Assembly (NCBI GenBank): GCA_016926625.1 | Contig: JAFGOE010000056.1 | Coordinates: 1 to 41,007 of the forward strand | From: Candidatus Zhuqueibacterota bacterium | GTDB lineage: Bacteria > Zhuqueibacterota > Zhuqueibacteria > Thermofontimicrobiales > Thiofontviventaceae | Reading direction: 5' to 3' | Length of the DNA: 41,007 bases | Part shown: piece by piece, positions 1 through 8,712 of the stretch | How positions within the stretch are numbered: the stretch's first letter is position 1 | How the letters are laid out: every line of letters starts with the position of its first letter | Position numbers and translations under genes: made by a program | The notes under the pieces: model-generated | What the model was told of the DNA's origin: nothing | Databases searched by the model: none | What the model saw: the letters and a program-made list of their open reading frames with translations, nothing else

Positions 1-1
1 A

Positions 2-1054
2 CCAGCCGATTCAGCTGCGGTGAATACCAGACAATATGACTATTGGAGCCAGATAGCGAATTATTTCAAAGATTACGATGAACACCTGCTTTTTGCTAGC
101 GCGAATGAACCCAATGTCGAAGACGCCGCAGGAATGTCTGTTTTGCTGTCCTATCACCAGACATTTATCGATGCAGTTCGTGCAACCGGAGGCAATAACA
201 GTTCCCGTACACTTGTTATCCAGGGACCATCCACAGATATAGAAAAAACCAATAGGTTGATGAACACGTTGCCGCAGGACACGATTGAAGACCGCTTAAT
301 GGTTGAAATTCATTATTATACTCCGTGGCAATTTTGTGGATTGACCGAAGATGCGAGTTGGGGAAGGATGTTCTATTATTGGGGAAAGAACTATCACTCC
401 ACGACAGATAGAAGCCGTAATGCTACCTGGGGTGAAGAAGCGGAGCTTGACCGTTTGTTAGGACTCATGAAAACAAAGTTTGTCGATAAAGGGATTCCCA
501 TAATTCTTGGTGAATACGGTGCAGTGAAACGAACGCTTACTGGGGAATCAGATCAGGATCTACACCTGGCTTCGCGTTTATATTTTTATCGGTATCTGGT
601 AGAATCGGCTGTAGACAAAGGAATTATTACCTTCAATTGGGATACCGGGCCTTATGGTAACAACACGATGGGTATATTCGATCGCAATACAGGTTCAATC
701 GTTGATCAGGGACTCTTGGACGCTATCATGCAGGGTGCCGGAAAAACGTCCATTACGGATGTATTTGATGAAGCCAATGTTGGTATTCCGAAAGAAACTC
801 GACTCGCTCAGAATTATCCGAATCCGTTTAATCCTACGACGTTAATCGATTATCGATTAACAGCCAGTACCTTTGTAGTTTTGAAGGTTTTCGATACACG
901 TGGAAGGGAGGTAAAAATATTGGTCACTGAACATCAGAATGCAGGTAACCATTCGGTGCTGTTTGACGCGTCAAATTTGCAGAGTGGATTGTATTTCTAT
1001 AGGCTCGAAACCGGAATATGCAGCGACACCAGGAAGCTTCTTTTGCTTAAATAG
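2..1054 (+). CDS. GH5-like glycoside hydrolase (cellulase family) with C-terminal T9SS sorting domain, 5' partial
   Basis: The reading frame is open to the window edge, so the signal peptide and first part of the barrel are missing; the GTG at 20 is not the real start. Numbering from that GTG, the N-E-P motif at residues 29-31 (Glu30, proton donor) and GEYG around Glu165 (nucleophile) are the two catalytic glutamates of clan GH-A family 5 endo-glucanases/mannanases, with H-Y-Y-T-P-W between them. Residues about 258-344 (AQNYPNPFNPTT, DTRGREV, LQSGLYFYRL, ending KLLLLK) are a type A sorting domain, so the enzyme is probably exported by the type IX system and released or held on the surface. 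It likely cuts beta-glucan or beta-mannan; the substrate cannot be told from this part. GH5 is clear, the exact activity is inference. Confidence 0.88.
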   Translation, partial: PADSAAVNTRQYDYWSQIANYFKDYDEHLLFASANEPNVEDAAGMSVLLSYHQTFIDAVRATGGNNSSRTLVIQGPSTDIEKTNRLMNTLPQDTIEDRLMVEIHYYTPWQFCGLTEDASWGRMFYYWGKNYHSTTDRSRNATWGEEAELDRLLGLMKTKFVDKGIPIILGEYGAVKRTLTGESDQDLHLASRLYFYRYLVESAVDKGIITFNWDTGPYGNNTMGIFDRNTGSIVDQGLLDAIMQGAGKTSITDVFDEANVGIPKETRLAQNYPNPFNPTTLIDYRLTASTFVVLKVFDTRGREVKILVTEHQNAGNHSVLFDASNLQSGLYFYRLETGICSDTRKLLLLK

Positions 1055-1127
1055 AACATGTGTTTTCAACAAAACCATCCTCTTCCCCTAGGTACGATAT
1101 GTATGATCACCTGGATATATCATGGAT

Positions 1128-1153
1128 AAAAAACGAAGGACATTCGGCTTTTT
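1128..1153. terminator. Bidirectional terminator-like hairpin between convergent genes
   Basis: An A-run, CGAA, a five-base loop, TTCG and, after two bases, a T-run lie between the convergent GH5 gene and the DUF3788 gene. The A and T runs give a U-tract in either direction. The GC part of the stem is only four pairs, so the call is tentative. Confidence 0.35.
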
Positions 1154-1169
1154 ATAATTACTCAAAATC

Positions 1170-1592
1170 CTATTTCAATTGTTCCTTAATCTCGATAAGC
1201 GTTTTTACGGCTTCAAGATCTGAGGATGTGGTGATGTCGACAGTTATTCCTCTTATTTTTCCATACCGTTTCCCGTGAATAAATTGGTCGATGTATTCTC
1301 TTGCGAGGTTACTCCCGGATATTAAGTCTTCTGCCTTATCGGGGAAATAAAAAGTGGTCTTGAACTTGTTCTCATAAACGGAAATCCAACATATCGTCTT
1401 TTTCTTATTCGTCATCTTATAGAGCCAACTCTTTCCGTCTCTGTAATATCGCCATTCGCCTGTATACGACGGGTAGTTCTTATTGATAAATTTGATAAAT
1501 GAATCCCATATACTTTTTACTTCTCCCAGATGGCGACTCAATACGTAATCATCCGGATAAACGCTTTCATCATTCAAGCACGGCTTTTCCAT
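1170..1592 (-). CDS. DUF3788 family protein
   Basis: A 140-residue soluble protein without signal peptide. The central stretch Y-Y-R-D-G-K-S-W-L-Y-K followed by a lysine-rich turn, W-I-S-V-Y and K-T-T-F-Y-F-P is the recognisable signature of DUF3788 proteins, which are usually this length. No biochemical role is established for the family. The ATG is preceded by GAGGAA at about five bases. The start overlaps the end of a tiny exported ORF (1574-1720) by 19 bases, so the two are probably translated together. The DUF1801 gene just upstream on the same strand is another small stand-alone domain of the kind often seen beside it in soil Bacteroidota and Firmicutes. Function unknown. Confidence 0.75.
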   Translation of the reverse strand: MEKPCLNDESVYPDDYVLSRHLGEVKSIWDSFIKFINKNYPSYTGEWRYYRDGKSWLYKMTNKKKTICWISVYENKFKTTFYFPDKAEDLISGSNLAREYIDQFIHGKRYGKIRGITVDITTSSDLEAVKTLIEIKEQLK

Positions 1593-1720
1593 CTTTCTTC
1601 CTCTAATTTGTCATTGTCCTGAGTATCTGTGGCTACCGACACATCAATTTGTGCTACTCCAATCGTGGTCAGTAATAGCTGCAGCGGAATGATTATAAAA
1701 AGCATGATTCTCTTTATCAT
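1574..1720 (-). CDS. Small exported peptide (48 aa), hypothetical
   Basis: Starting at ATG 1720, this ORF encodes 48 residues: M-I-K-R-I-M, a hydrophobic run with I-I-I-P-L-Q-L-L-L-T-T-I-G-V-A-Q that looks like a complete signal peptide, then a short acidic tail ending E-R-W-K-S-R-A. AAGGAG lies seven bases before the ATG, a strong ribosome site. Its 3' end overlaps the DUF3788 start in another frame, suggesting translational coupling. It may be a real small secreted peptide, a leader, or the 5' stub of a larger exported protein that lost its body. No family recognised; the ribosome site and signal peptide are the only support. Confidence 0.4.
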   Translation of the reverse strand: MIKRIMLFIIIPLQLLLTTIGVAQIDVSVATDTQDNDKLEEERWKSRA

Positions 1721-1766
1721 TTGCGCAACTCCTTGTTTATTATTATTTTTTGTGATGAGTCACATA

Positions 1767-2153
1767 TTATTTCTCTTTCTTTCGCTTTTCTTCAGCCTTC
1801 CTCAAATTTTCGCCCACTCTGAATCTCACGATTTTGGCGATCAGATCGTACGGAATGGGTTTGCCGAGCGGAAATTGAACAGCGCCTTTTGACTTTGCAT
1901 AGGCAGAAAGTTCGTCTATAAATTCATCGATTCCGGAAGGTGTCGGATAGAATCCGATATGCTTCTTGTGAGCAGCAAAATGAACAAGGTTACCTTTCAG
2001 GAAGAAAGTGGGCATTTGATAACTGATCTTCTCTTCGGCTTGAGGTGCCGCCGATTTAATCGCCGACCGTATCTTCTTCAGAATATCCTGAACGTCTTGA
2101 GGGAAGGCGGCAATATATTCATCGATGGTTTTGGGAGTCGAGTTGATATTCAT
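1767..2153 (-). CDS. DUF1801 / YdhG-like domain protein
   Basis: A 128-residue cytosolic protein. The order T-I-D-E-Y-I-A-A-F-P, L-K-K-I-R-S-A-I-K, E-K-I-S-Y-Q-M-P-T-F, L-V-H-F-A-A-H-K-K-H-I-G-F-Y-P and K-G-A-V-Q-F-P-L-G-K-P-I-P is the standard DUF1801 pattern (the YdhG/iron chaperone FrataxinB-like fold of Bacillus). Family length is about 110-140, so it is complete. It ends in a lysine/glutamate-rich tail. The start has GGAGA upstream. The family has been linked to iron handling and also appears as a general small-molecule or DNA-linked domain, so the role here is open. The domain call is firm. Confidence 0.83.
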   Translation of the reverse strand: MNINSTPKTIDEYIAAFPQDVQDILKKIRSAIKSAAPQAEEKISYQMPTFFLKGNLVHFAAHKKHIGFYPTPSGIDEFIDELSAYAKSKGAVQFPLGKPIPYDLIAKIVRFRVGENLRKAEEKRKKEK

Positions 2154-2290
2154 CGAATCTTCTCCATTAAATTATAAATATTTTGCTGTTAAATTCTCAT
2201 ATCGATCTTAATGCAAAAAATTTTCTGTTATTTTCGATTTAATACTTTTAATGTACTACTACATCCCTTGCTCTTTGCCTTCGTCTGAAT

Positions 2291-2521
2291 CTAACCCGCA
2301 GCGAGCGTCAGCTTATTTATGGGGGTAAATGAACGCCACGCTTTTTCAAGCTTTAAGCCAGAGTTTGAATCCTTCCCATAAGCCGGATTGATGTAGTAAG
2401 TTGTATTACCCGGGGAAATAGCGCGGTGTTCCTTCTGCAAATCGATTCCAGATAAAGTCGCTGCAGCAATGAGGATAAAACTCATGAACATTCCGGAAAT
2501 AATGGCCAGCCTCTTACTCAT
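2291..2521 (-). pseudogene. Truncated start of a secreted right-handed beta-helix (polysaccharide lyase-like) protein
   Basis: Reading from ATG 2521 (a longer frame reaches 2575 without a better ribosome site), the product has a signal peptide (M-S-K-R-L-A-I-I-S and a hydrophobic core) and then T-T-Y-Y-I-N-P-A-Y-G-K-D-S-N-S-G-L with A-W-R-S-F-T-P-I-N-K. This is the typical entry strand of secreted pectate-lyase-like beta-helix enzymes (usually YYV-P-GND-NSGT, then AW-SL). The frame stops right after L-A-A-G, where such proteins continue for several hundred residues, and the DNA beyond has no continuation I could see. It is best read as the 5' remnant of a deleted CAZyme gene rather than a working gene. 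Confidence 0.6.
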
Positions 2522-2780
2522 TCTCGATCTTTCTAAACAACAATAGTGATGTTCTTGCACCTTAACAAATCCCATAAAACGATGATAAAATAATCAAACT
2601 TAATAAGCAAGCTAATATTTGCATATCAACCGCACTACATGGGTCAGTACGAGCATATGATTAGTAGCAAATTACAAGCACTTAATGAACTTTATTTCAT
2701 CAGTATCGATAAAATTCGTAACATTTTACATGATTCTTTTTTCTTATTGTCTAATACGTATGGCTCCGCTGCAATCAAAG

Positions 2781-3749
2781 TTACTGAATACCTGTGTCTC
2801 TTTTCTTATTCCTCGCTTCAATAAAAAATGATGCCATTTTTTCTTTATAGTCTTCTTCCCATTTTCCCCCGTGTCCGCCATTAGAAACAGTTATCATTTC
2901 ACAGCTTACGCCATTCTTTTTTAGAGCATCGAAAAGGAATACGCTCTGACAATGAGGCACCAGTAGATCGGCATCACCATGTATGATTAGAAATGGCGGA
3001 TCGCTATGGTCGATGTACGTGATAGGATTCGCCAGTTTGCATAGATCAAGATTATCCTGAACAGGTCCGCCAAGATAGACCGATTCAGGTGAATCAACAG
3101 CATCATGGACCATTTCACTCCCACATGAATCCATCTTCTCAAATACAGTGGGACCGTACCAGTCGACCACAGCATCGACTCGGCTGCTCTCGGTGGTATT
3201 ACCGCCCACATCGCCCTCAATCCATACTGTCTTTTCTCCAACGGTACAATTATTAATTCCACCACTTGTTCCTATCATGGCAGCCAGGTTCCCTCCTGAT
3301 GAATTCCCGGTGATTCCGATAAACGTCGTATCCAGTTTATATTTGGATGCGTTGGCTCGCAAAAATCTTATTACACCCTTTAGATCGTTAACATGCGCTG
3401 GGAAAATTGCCTCTCTACTGGATCGATGATTCGCAGCGACAATGGCAAAATCATGCTGCAGTAATATTTTCCCCATCTCAAACGCATATTGTTTAGAATT
3501 GTTGCTGAAAAAGGCACTGCCAGCCACGGTAACAATTACCGGATAGGGTGCTTTACCTTTTGCAGGGAGATAAATATCCAAACGATGACCGGTCAGGTCA
3601 TCGCCTGCATAATTTATATCCAGCCATTTTTGACCGATACCATCTTTATCTTTATTATTGATAGGATGTTGCGCAAATAAAGCTTGAGAAATGATGATGT
3701 CTAACATGATAATTAATCGAGTTAATTTTTTTATTTTATTATTCTTCAA
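2781..3749 (-). CDS. Secreted alpha/beta hydrolase (BD-FAE/acetyl-esterase type)
   Basis: 322 residues starting at a TTG with AAGAAGGG at eight bases. The N-terminus is basic then hydrophobic (L-I-I-M-L-D-I-I-I-S-Q-A-L-F-A-Q), a signal peptide. The fold markers are in order: L-D-I-Y-L-P near residue 57, the oxyanion region V-T-V-A-G-S-A, N-H-R-S-S-R, the nucleophile elbow G-N-S-S-G with Ser150, H-G-D-A-D-L-L-V-P (acid Asp) and N-G-G-H-G (catalytic His). This pattern matches the esterase/lipase family used as carbohydrate acetyl or feruloyl esterases. It probably deacylates plant or host glycans in the periplasm, consistent with the nearby sugar genes, but the substrate is inference. Confidence 0.82.
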   Translation of the reverse strand: MKNNKIKKLTRLIIMLDIIISQALFAQHPINNKDKDGIGQKWLDINYAGDDLTGHRLDIYLPAKGKAPYPVIVTVAGSAFFSNNSKQYAFEMGKILLQHDFAIVAANHRSSREAIFPAHVNDLKGVIRFLRANASKYKLDTTFIGITGNSSGGNLAAMIGTSGGINNCTVGEKTVWIEGDVGGNTTESSRVDAVVDWYGPTVFEKMDSCGSEMVHDAVDSPESVYLGGPVQDNLDLCKLANPITYIDHSDPPFLIIHGDADLLVPHCQSVFLFDALKKNGVSCEMITVSNGGHGGKWEEDYKEKMASFFIEARNKKRDTGIQ

Positions 3750-3884
3750 AGATTTTTACCCTTCTTTAATTTTTCTATGGCGACAAGCATTACCCCTGGC
3801 ACAACGTAGTGTCGATGATTGACTCTCGATTTTAAAACCAATAATCATTCTGGCTGTTCAAAGGCATCTGATGAACTTTGTCGC

Positions 3885-4466
3885 TCAGCGTTTTTCTCTC
3901 GTATACCTCGTTTCAATCGCCTTTGCTTCCAGTCCCTCTGGTAGCACGTTGTATGCGATGATCGTGAGATGATTTTCATCCTCAAGCATAAACACCGTTT
4001 TCCATCCCCAGGGCGGATCGTTGGGGCCGACATCGTAGGTCCCTTGCACCACAAAGCCGGAGTCCGTCACTTCACCCTCTGAAAACATGATTGCATAATT
4101 CATGTGGAAATCATCGATCCAGGTGATTTGAAACTTTTTCGTAATCGAATTGAAGGCGATGGTCTCTTCGCCTATTCGTGGTTTCCCCTGAATCGTGGCT
4201 TCATATTCATGACGAATGAAGCGTCCGTCTAGAATTGGATAGATTTCACCACGAATATTCGATTCGTCTGCAAGTTTGCCGGGTTCAAACCAGGTACGGC
4301 ATGTACCCTCCCATGAGCCGATCAGCATGCGTAAAATTTCCTGTTGCATTGTTTTATTACCTCCAAATGATTGTGTCTGTTCACAGGTCAGTTCCTGGGC
4401 GAAAACTTGAGCCATAAGTGCCAGGATCCAGCATGTTACTATTAGAGTTCGATAAATTATCTTCAT
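3885..4466 (-). CDS. Exported DUF1579 family protein
   Basis: 193 residues with a signal peptide (M-K-I-I-Y-R-T-L-I-V to V-F-A-Q). After it come L-I-G-S-W-E-G, Y-P-I-L-D-G-R-F-I-R-H-E-Y, I-G-E-E-T-I-A-F-N and I-D-D-F-H, the recurring motifs of DUF1579, a lipocalin-like beta-barrel family of unknown function. Length is normal for the family. ATG 4466 has AAGG seven bases upstream. It sits between the symporter and esterase genes on the same strand with gaps of 135-170 bases, so co-transcription is possible but not shown. No ligand can be assigned. Confidence 0.72.
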   Translation of the reverse strand: MKIIYRTLIVTCWILALMAQVFAQELTCEQTQSFGGNKTMQQEILRMLIGSWEGTCRTWFEPGKLADESNIRGEIYPILDGRFIRHEYEATIQGKPRIGEETIAFNSITKKFQITWIDDFHMNYAIMFSEGEVTDSGFVVQGTYDVGPNDPPWGWKTVFMLEDENHLTIIAYNVLPEGLEAKAIETRYTREKR

Positions 4467-4635
4467 AAATTATCCTTACTTAGTTACATCAAATTAAAGA
4501 TTATGTCTTCAGACGATTTGTTAGCTGAGAAAGATTTATTTTAATGAACAAATCTAAATTTTGTGCTATTTGCACCTGCGCTGCGACTATTTTCCCGGTT
4601 TAATAGCTTTTTATTCGATTATCCTTATATATTTT

Positions 4636-7266
4636 TCATTTTCTGTATAGATCATAGACGGTCAGTCCGCTGATATCTGATTTGGCTCCGCCCAATATCA
4701 GACTGCTTACGTAACCCCCAATAAAACATGCTGTGACGCCGACGAATGCGTACAGGTAGACATGAGTATCTGTATAGGATTGAACCAGGTAGAGCACAAT
4801 CGCACCGATAATGGCACCGGTGAAGGCACCTCTGCCAGTCGCCCGTTTCGTGAACATGCCGAGCAAGAATAATCCGCCCAATGAACCGCCGAACAGGCCG
4901 ATGAACGCGAAAAATTGATCGAGCAAGGATTTAATGTCAGCCGAGGCGAGGGAAACCGCAATGAGTGTGCCGGCCAAACCGATGCAAAAATTAAAGAACC
5001 TGCTGAAATTTAAATAATAGCGCTCAGTTTTTTCCTTAACAAAAAGCCGGAGAAAATCCACTACGACTGCAGAAGCGGCGCTATTCATGCTCGTGGAAAT
5101 TGTTGATTGAGCTGCGGCAAAAATACCGGCGACAAGCAGGCCGGCAATACCGATTGGTAGTTCACGGACGATGAACAGAGGCATAATGGCATCGTTCTTA
5201 AATGTCGGATCGAGATGTGTCGGATGTGTTTTATAGAACACAAACAGCGCGGCCCCAATCACGAAAAACAGTAATCCGGCGCATAAGCTTAAAATCCCAT
5301 TGGTCCAGATAGAATGACGCGCTAATTTCTCGCTGGATGTGGTCATGTATCGTTGCACGACCGCCTGATCCGATGTGTAGGAGATCAGGTTTTGAGCCAG
5401 AGAGCCAAGAATCAAAACCCAAAAAGCGGCAGTCGCGTAGCTGTTTAAATCCCAATTCCAATTTACCATATGAAATTTACCGTACTCCGACGCCGTCGTA
5501 AAAAACGATGTAAGTCCTCCGTCAATGTTGATCAGTGCAAAAATGAGTATCAGCAACGCTCCGCCGAGAAGGACAAAGGTCTGGATCGTATCGGTCCATA
5601 TGACCGCCTCGACTCCTCCCAGCGTACTGTAGATAACACTGAGAAGACCCATGATGAGTATCGCCTCGACCTCGCTGAACGGTGTGATGGCTGATAATGC
5701 CAGAGCGGAGAGATACATAACGATCGCCATTCGCCCGATCTGAAATAGAATAAACATGCCGCTACCCACCTGACGGGTCAGGCGATTGAATCGTTTTTCC
5801 AGGTACTCATATGCCGACGTCGCATCGATGCGCCTGAAGAATGGCAGCACAAAATACACGACTATAGCTGCCGTGATGAAAATGGCCGGATACCCTAAGA
5901 GGTACTCCCAGTTGGCTGCATAGGCTTTTGCCGGGACTGACATATAGGTGATCGAGCTGAGCATGGTGGCGAAGATGCTGCAAGCAGCAGCCCACCAGGG
6001 AATGCGTTGACCACCCCGAAAATAATCGTCGGTGTCTTTGTTATAGCGGGCAAAATAAAATCCGATGAGCAGCATGGCCAACAAATACGAGATCAGTGTG
6101 CTAAAATTGAATATACCAAATTCAGTCGACTCCTGCTCAGGCTGTATCAGCCATATATCTGTTGAATCTCCGCTTTGGTGTATATCAATGCCGGGAATGA
6201 TAAATTTACCATCCCAATTCATTATTGGGGTGGTCGTTTGACTAACTGGTGCTGGTCCCCATTTAATCCAGGTGTCAGTGATGGTATCAAAAGCCCAGGT
6301 CTCATAATGCAATCGCGAGTATATATCCGGTTGTTCCCCGATGTCATTTAGGGAATCGATTGAAGCTCCTAAAACAAAAATATGACTCTGGCCTAAAGCG
6401 GCAGCGGTTCCCTCGACGATACAAACCGGTATGTCCTGTTGCCGCTGCCATTTGTTATCGTCTTCCGTTAAAGGATTGGGACTGAATTTATACACATCCG
6501 TTAAAAAATCGTACCCTGTTGTGGGCGAATGGTCTTTTAAATGGCATCCGGATATCACGTAGATGCAATCGGTTTGACCATCATGCTGAGCCACCGTGAT
6601 ATTTAACGTTCGCTCCGGGCCTGGCCATGGTGCTAATTCCTCCCATGCGACTTGATCGATAGCGCCGTTTATCAGAGGTGAAAGATCCAGTCGCCAGAAG
6701 TTCTTCATGGCGGATCTTAAACCTGGTCCGGATTGTCCGCCTGCAAGGTAAACATGATTACCTGAAATAGTTGCACAGCCGTGAGCACAGGGTTGAGGAA
6801 GAGGAGGAAGATCTATTCGCGAGAGCTCTTTGAGTCCCCGATCCCAGGATAGCAAAAAGACCCTATCGAAAGCCTCTTTATCATCCTTGCCTCCCATGCA
6901 CAACACACCCAGAGGCGTCGTGACAGAGGCACCGTAGGCGACTGGGCGATCGAGTTTGTTTCCCTTTATCCACTGCAGAGAATCGAGATCTCCATGTAGT
7001 TCGAGGATAAATATATCATCAATATACTTACTCTCATTTTCGCTCACCAGTGCAGGACTATCTGTCCCTCCTGCAACGAATAAAGTGTTGTTTGAAATCC
7101 CGCCGAATGCACCTGTAATAGCCGGAGCATTGGCATACTCTGGTGACATTGGAAGGCTGAAGATTTTACTCCAGTGCAGGTTCACCTGGTTCTTTTCTTC
7201 GGAATAGCAGTAAATCGGAACCAGAAACAGAATAAACCAGGTCAAAATTGAATGCATTCGTTTCAT
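4636..7266 (-). CDS. Kelch-type mutarotase fused to sodium:solute symporter (sialic acid uptake)
   Basis: I place the start at ATG 7266 (GGGAG six bases upstream); a frame extends six codons further, to 7284. The product is about 876 residues. Residues 1-25 are a signal peptide. Residues about 25-365 are a kelch propeller, with repeated G-G blades (A-G-G-T-D, M-G-G-K-D, L-A-G-G-Q-S-G-P-G), like NanM N-acetylneuraminate mutarotase. The rest is a full SSS-family transporter with many membrane helices, starting around I-S-Y-L-L-A-M-L-L-I-G-F-Y-F-A-R and including D-D-Y-F-R-G-G-Q-R-I-P-W-W, A-T-M-L-S-S-I-T-Y and G-G-V-E-A-V-I-W-T-D. It follows the N-acetylneuraminate lyase gene within 15 bases. 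Together they suggest anomer conversion in the periplasm coupled to sodium-driven uptake. Family calls are firm; sialic acid as substrate is inferred from the neighbour. Confidence 0.88.
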   Translation of the reverse strand: MKRMHSILTWFILFLVPIYCYSEEKNQVNLHWSKIFSLPMSPEYANAPAITGAFGGISNNTLFVAGGTDSPALVSENESKYIDDIFILELHGDLDSLQWIKGNKLDRPVAYGASVTTPLGVLCMGGKDDKEAFDRVFLLSWDRGLKELSRIDLPPLPQPCAHGCATISGNHVYLAGGQSGPGLRSAMKNFWRLDLSPLINGAIDQVAWEELAPWPGPERTLNITVAQHDGQTDCIYVISGCHLKDHSPTTGYDFLTDVYKFSPNPLTEDDNKWQRQQDIPVCIVEGTAAALGQSHIFVLGASIDSLNDIGEQPDIYSRLHYETWAFDTITDTWIKWGPAPVSQTTTPIMNWDGKFIIPGIDIHQSGDSTDIWLIQPEQESTEFGIFNFSTLISYLLAMLLIGFYFARYNKDTDDYFRGGQRIPWWAAACSIFATMLSSITYMSVPAKAYAANWEYLLGYPAIFITAAIVVYFVLPFFRRIDATSAYEYLEKRFNRLTRQVGSGMFILFQIGRMAIVMYLSALALSAITPFSEVEAILIMGLLSVIYSTLGGVEAVIWTDTIQTFVLLGGALLILIFALINIDGGLTSFFTTASEYGKFHMVNWNWDLNSYATAAFWVLILGSLAQNLISYTSDQAVVQRYMTTSSEKLARHSIWTNGILSLCAGLLFFVIGAALFVFYKTHPTHLDPTFKNDAIMPLFIVRELPIGIAGLLVAGIFAAAQSTISTSMNSAASAVVVDFLRLFVKEKTERYYLNFSRFFNFCIGLAGTLIAVSLASADIKSLLDQFFAFIGLFGGSLGGLFLLGMFTKRATGRGAFTGAIIGAIVLYLVQSYTDTHVYLYAFVGVTACFIGGYVSSLILGGAKSDISGLTVYDLYRK

Positions 7267-7280
7267 CAATTCTCCCGGAG

Positions 7281-8195
7281 TCAATTCTCCTTTCTACCCC
7301 AATCGAAAAAACCAATATCTGTCAGATCATGTTTCAACGAATCAATCTCTGTCGGATGCAACGTCTTATGAGGCAGGCGATTGGGACCACAGTCCATACC
7401 GATCAACTTCATGGTAGCTTTGAAGGCTGGTTGTCCGCCATATCGATATAACACCCGGACCATCTGCACGGCGTGATATTGCAATGAACGTGCTTTATCG
7501 AGGTCTTTGGTATTGAATGCCCGGATAATGCTGTTATAGAGAGGAGAGGCAAAATTGAAGGTACTTCCTACGGCTCCTTTAGCACCGGCGACCAGTGCGC
7601 TGAGCATCATCTCATCACTACCGAAAAGTATCTCAAATCCTCCGTCATCCAATTCGATGCAAGCCTGCATTTCGAAAATAGTAGGCTGAGTATATTTTAT
7701 TCCTCTAAGATTTGGTATTTTCTGTCGACCCTGTTTCAGGAATTCGACCATATCAAAATCGACTTTGGTAATTGCTGGAACATGATAATAATAGAACGGC
7801 AGATCAGGAGCGGCCGAGGCGATTTCGGCCATGCAATCGATAAGAATCGACAGTGAACTCAATCGGAAATAATGCGGTGGTATCGCTGAGATGGCATCAG
7901 CACCGGAGCTGGCTGCATGACGAGCCAATTGCATGGCATCTCTTATTGAATTATGGCCGATTTGCACAATAACCTTGACGTGTCCGGCGGCGGCATCGAT
8001 ATAGGCATCGGCGACCTGCTGGCGCTCACTCGTCGTCAGGAGAGGACCCTCGCCGGTGCTGCCGCATACGTAGAAGGCACTCACTCTTTCATTGATCAGA
8101 AAATCACTGATCGATTTTACTGTCGCTGTCTCTATATCACCGTTCTCTTTAAGAGGGGTGAACACAGCGGGGATAATTCCCTCAATACGATTCAT
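7281..8195 (-). CDS. nanA: N-acetylneuraminate lyase (DHDPS superfamily)
   Basis: 304 residues, normal for this aldolase family. It has G-S-T-G-E-G at 45-50 (carboxylate binding), Tyr136 in Y-Y-Y-H-V-P-A, Schiff-base Lys166 in G-I-K-Y-T and G-S-T-F-N-F later; the last motif matches the G-S-T-Y-N of known sialic acid lyases better than DapA. The enzyme splits sialic acid to N-acetylmannosamine and pyruvate in the cytosol. GAAGAGG lies upstream of ATG 8195. The next gene on the strand is the mutarotase-symporter fusion, whose ribosome site overlaps the end of this gene, so they form an operon. A related keto-acid sugar aldolase is the main alternative. Confidence 0.85.
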   Translation of the reverse strand: MNRIEGIIPAVFTPLKENGDIETATVKSISDFLINERVSAFYVCGSTGEGPLLTTSERQQVADAYIDAAAGHVKVIVQIGHNSIRDAMQLARHAASSGADAISAIPPHYFRLSSLSILIDCMAEIASAAPDLPFYYYHVPAITKVDFDMVEFLKQGRQKIPNLRGIKYTQPTIFEMQACIELDDGGFEILFGSDEMMLSALVAGAKGAVGSTFNFASPLYNSIIRAFNTKDLDKARSLQYHAVQMVRVLYRYGGQPAFKATMKLIGMDCGPNRLPHKTLHPTEIDSLKHDLTDIGFFDWGRKEN

Positions 8196-8307
8196 CTATT
8201 TGCCTCTTCTTTTTTGGTCTTTTTCTTGGGCTCCTAAAGTAAAACATCATTTCATCAGGATGTCGTCATAATGGCTGTGTATATTATCATCAGGCTAATA
8301 ATATTTT

Positions 8308-8712
8308 TTAACAGATGATGTGATCATCCCACCATTTTAAAATTCTGAGGGCTCGAAGCGTGTTCCATCGGTTCTCTTTGCCTACTTTTTCCATCTCAAA
8401 GAAAATCTTGGCAGGATATTTCTTTTCGAGTTTCCAGAATCCGTCGGGCGTCTGCTTCTTCCTGAGAAGCTCCATCGCATCATTCATACGGGTATCCTGT
8501 TTAACTCTTTTCTCCTGAAAATAATCAAGACATCGTATGATATCGAAATGCCAGCGTGGCGGAAAAGCAAGCCGTATCATGTCCGGATGGACGATCTCCC
8601 ATGTCGTACTCGATTTGTACATGTGATGTTGTAGTAAAAATTCTATACCCTGTGACTGTTTCTCCTTAACCAAGGGAATTAGATTATCGTGTTTAAAGGC
8701 TTTCTCAAACTC
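8308..8712 (-). pseudogene. C-terminal remnant of a squalene-cyclase/prenyltransferase-like repeat protein
   Basis: The frame opens after a TGA just upstream of 8712 and has no convincing start (a TTG at 8673 only). It encodes about 134 residues: G-I-E-F-L-L-Q-H-H-M-Y-K-S, H-P-D-M-I-R-L-A-F-P-P-R-W-H-F-D-I-I-R-C-L-D-Y-F, K-K-Q-T-P-D-G-F-W-K-L, F-F-E-M-E-K and R-W-N-T-L-R-A-L-R-I-L-K-W-W. These are the closing helices of a terpenoid-cyclase/protein prenyltransferase alpha-alpha toroid protein widely annotated as a hypothetical or prenyltransferase-like protein of about 300-350 residues. The N-terminal half is absent, so this is a 5'-truncated relic beside the sialic acid operon. Confidence 0.65.

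Noticed and set aside
1629..1892. Plus-strand ORF of 87 codons
   Set aside because: Lies antisense to the DUF1801 gene and the 48-residue ORF, has no ribosome site and no recognisable motifs.
2639..2824. Plus-strand ORF of 61 codons between the beta-helix relic and the esterase
   Set aside because: No ribosome site, GTG/ATG in AT-rich DNA, overlaps the esterase 3' end antisense.
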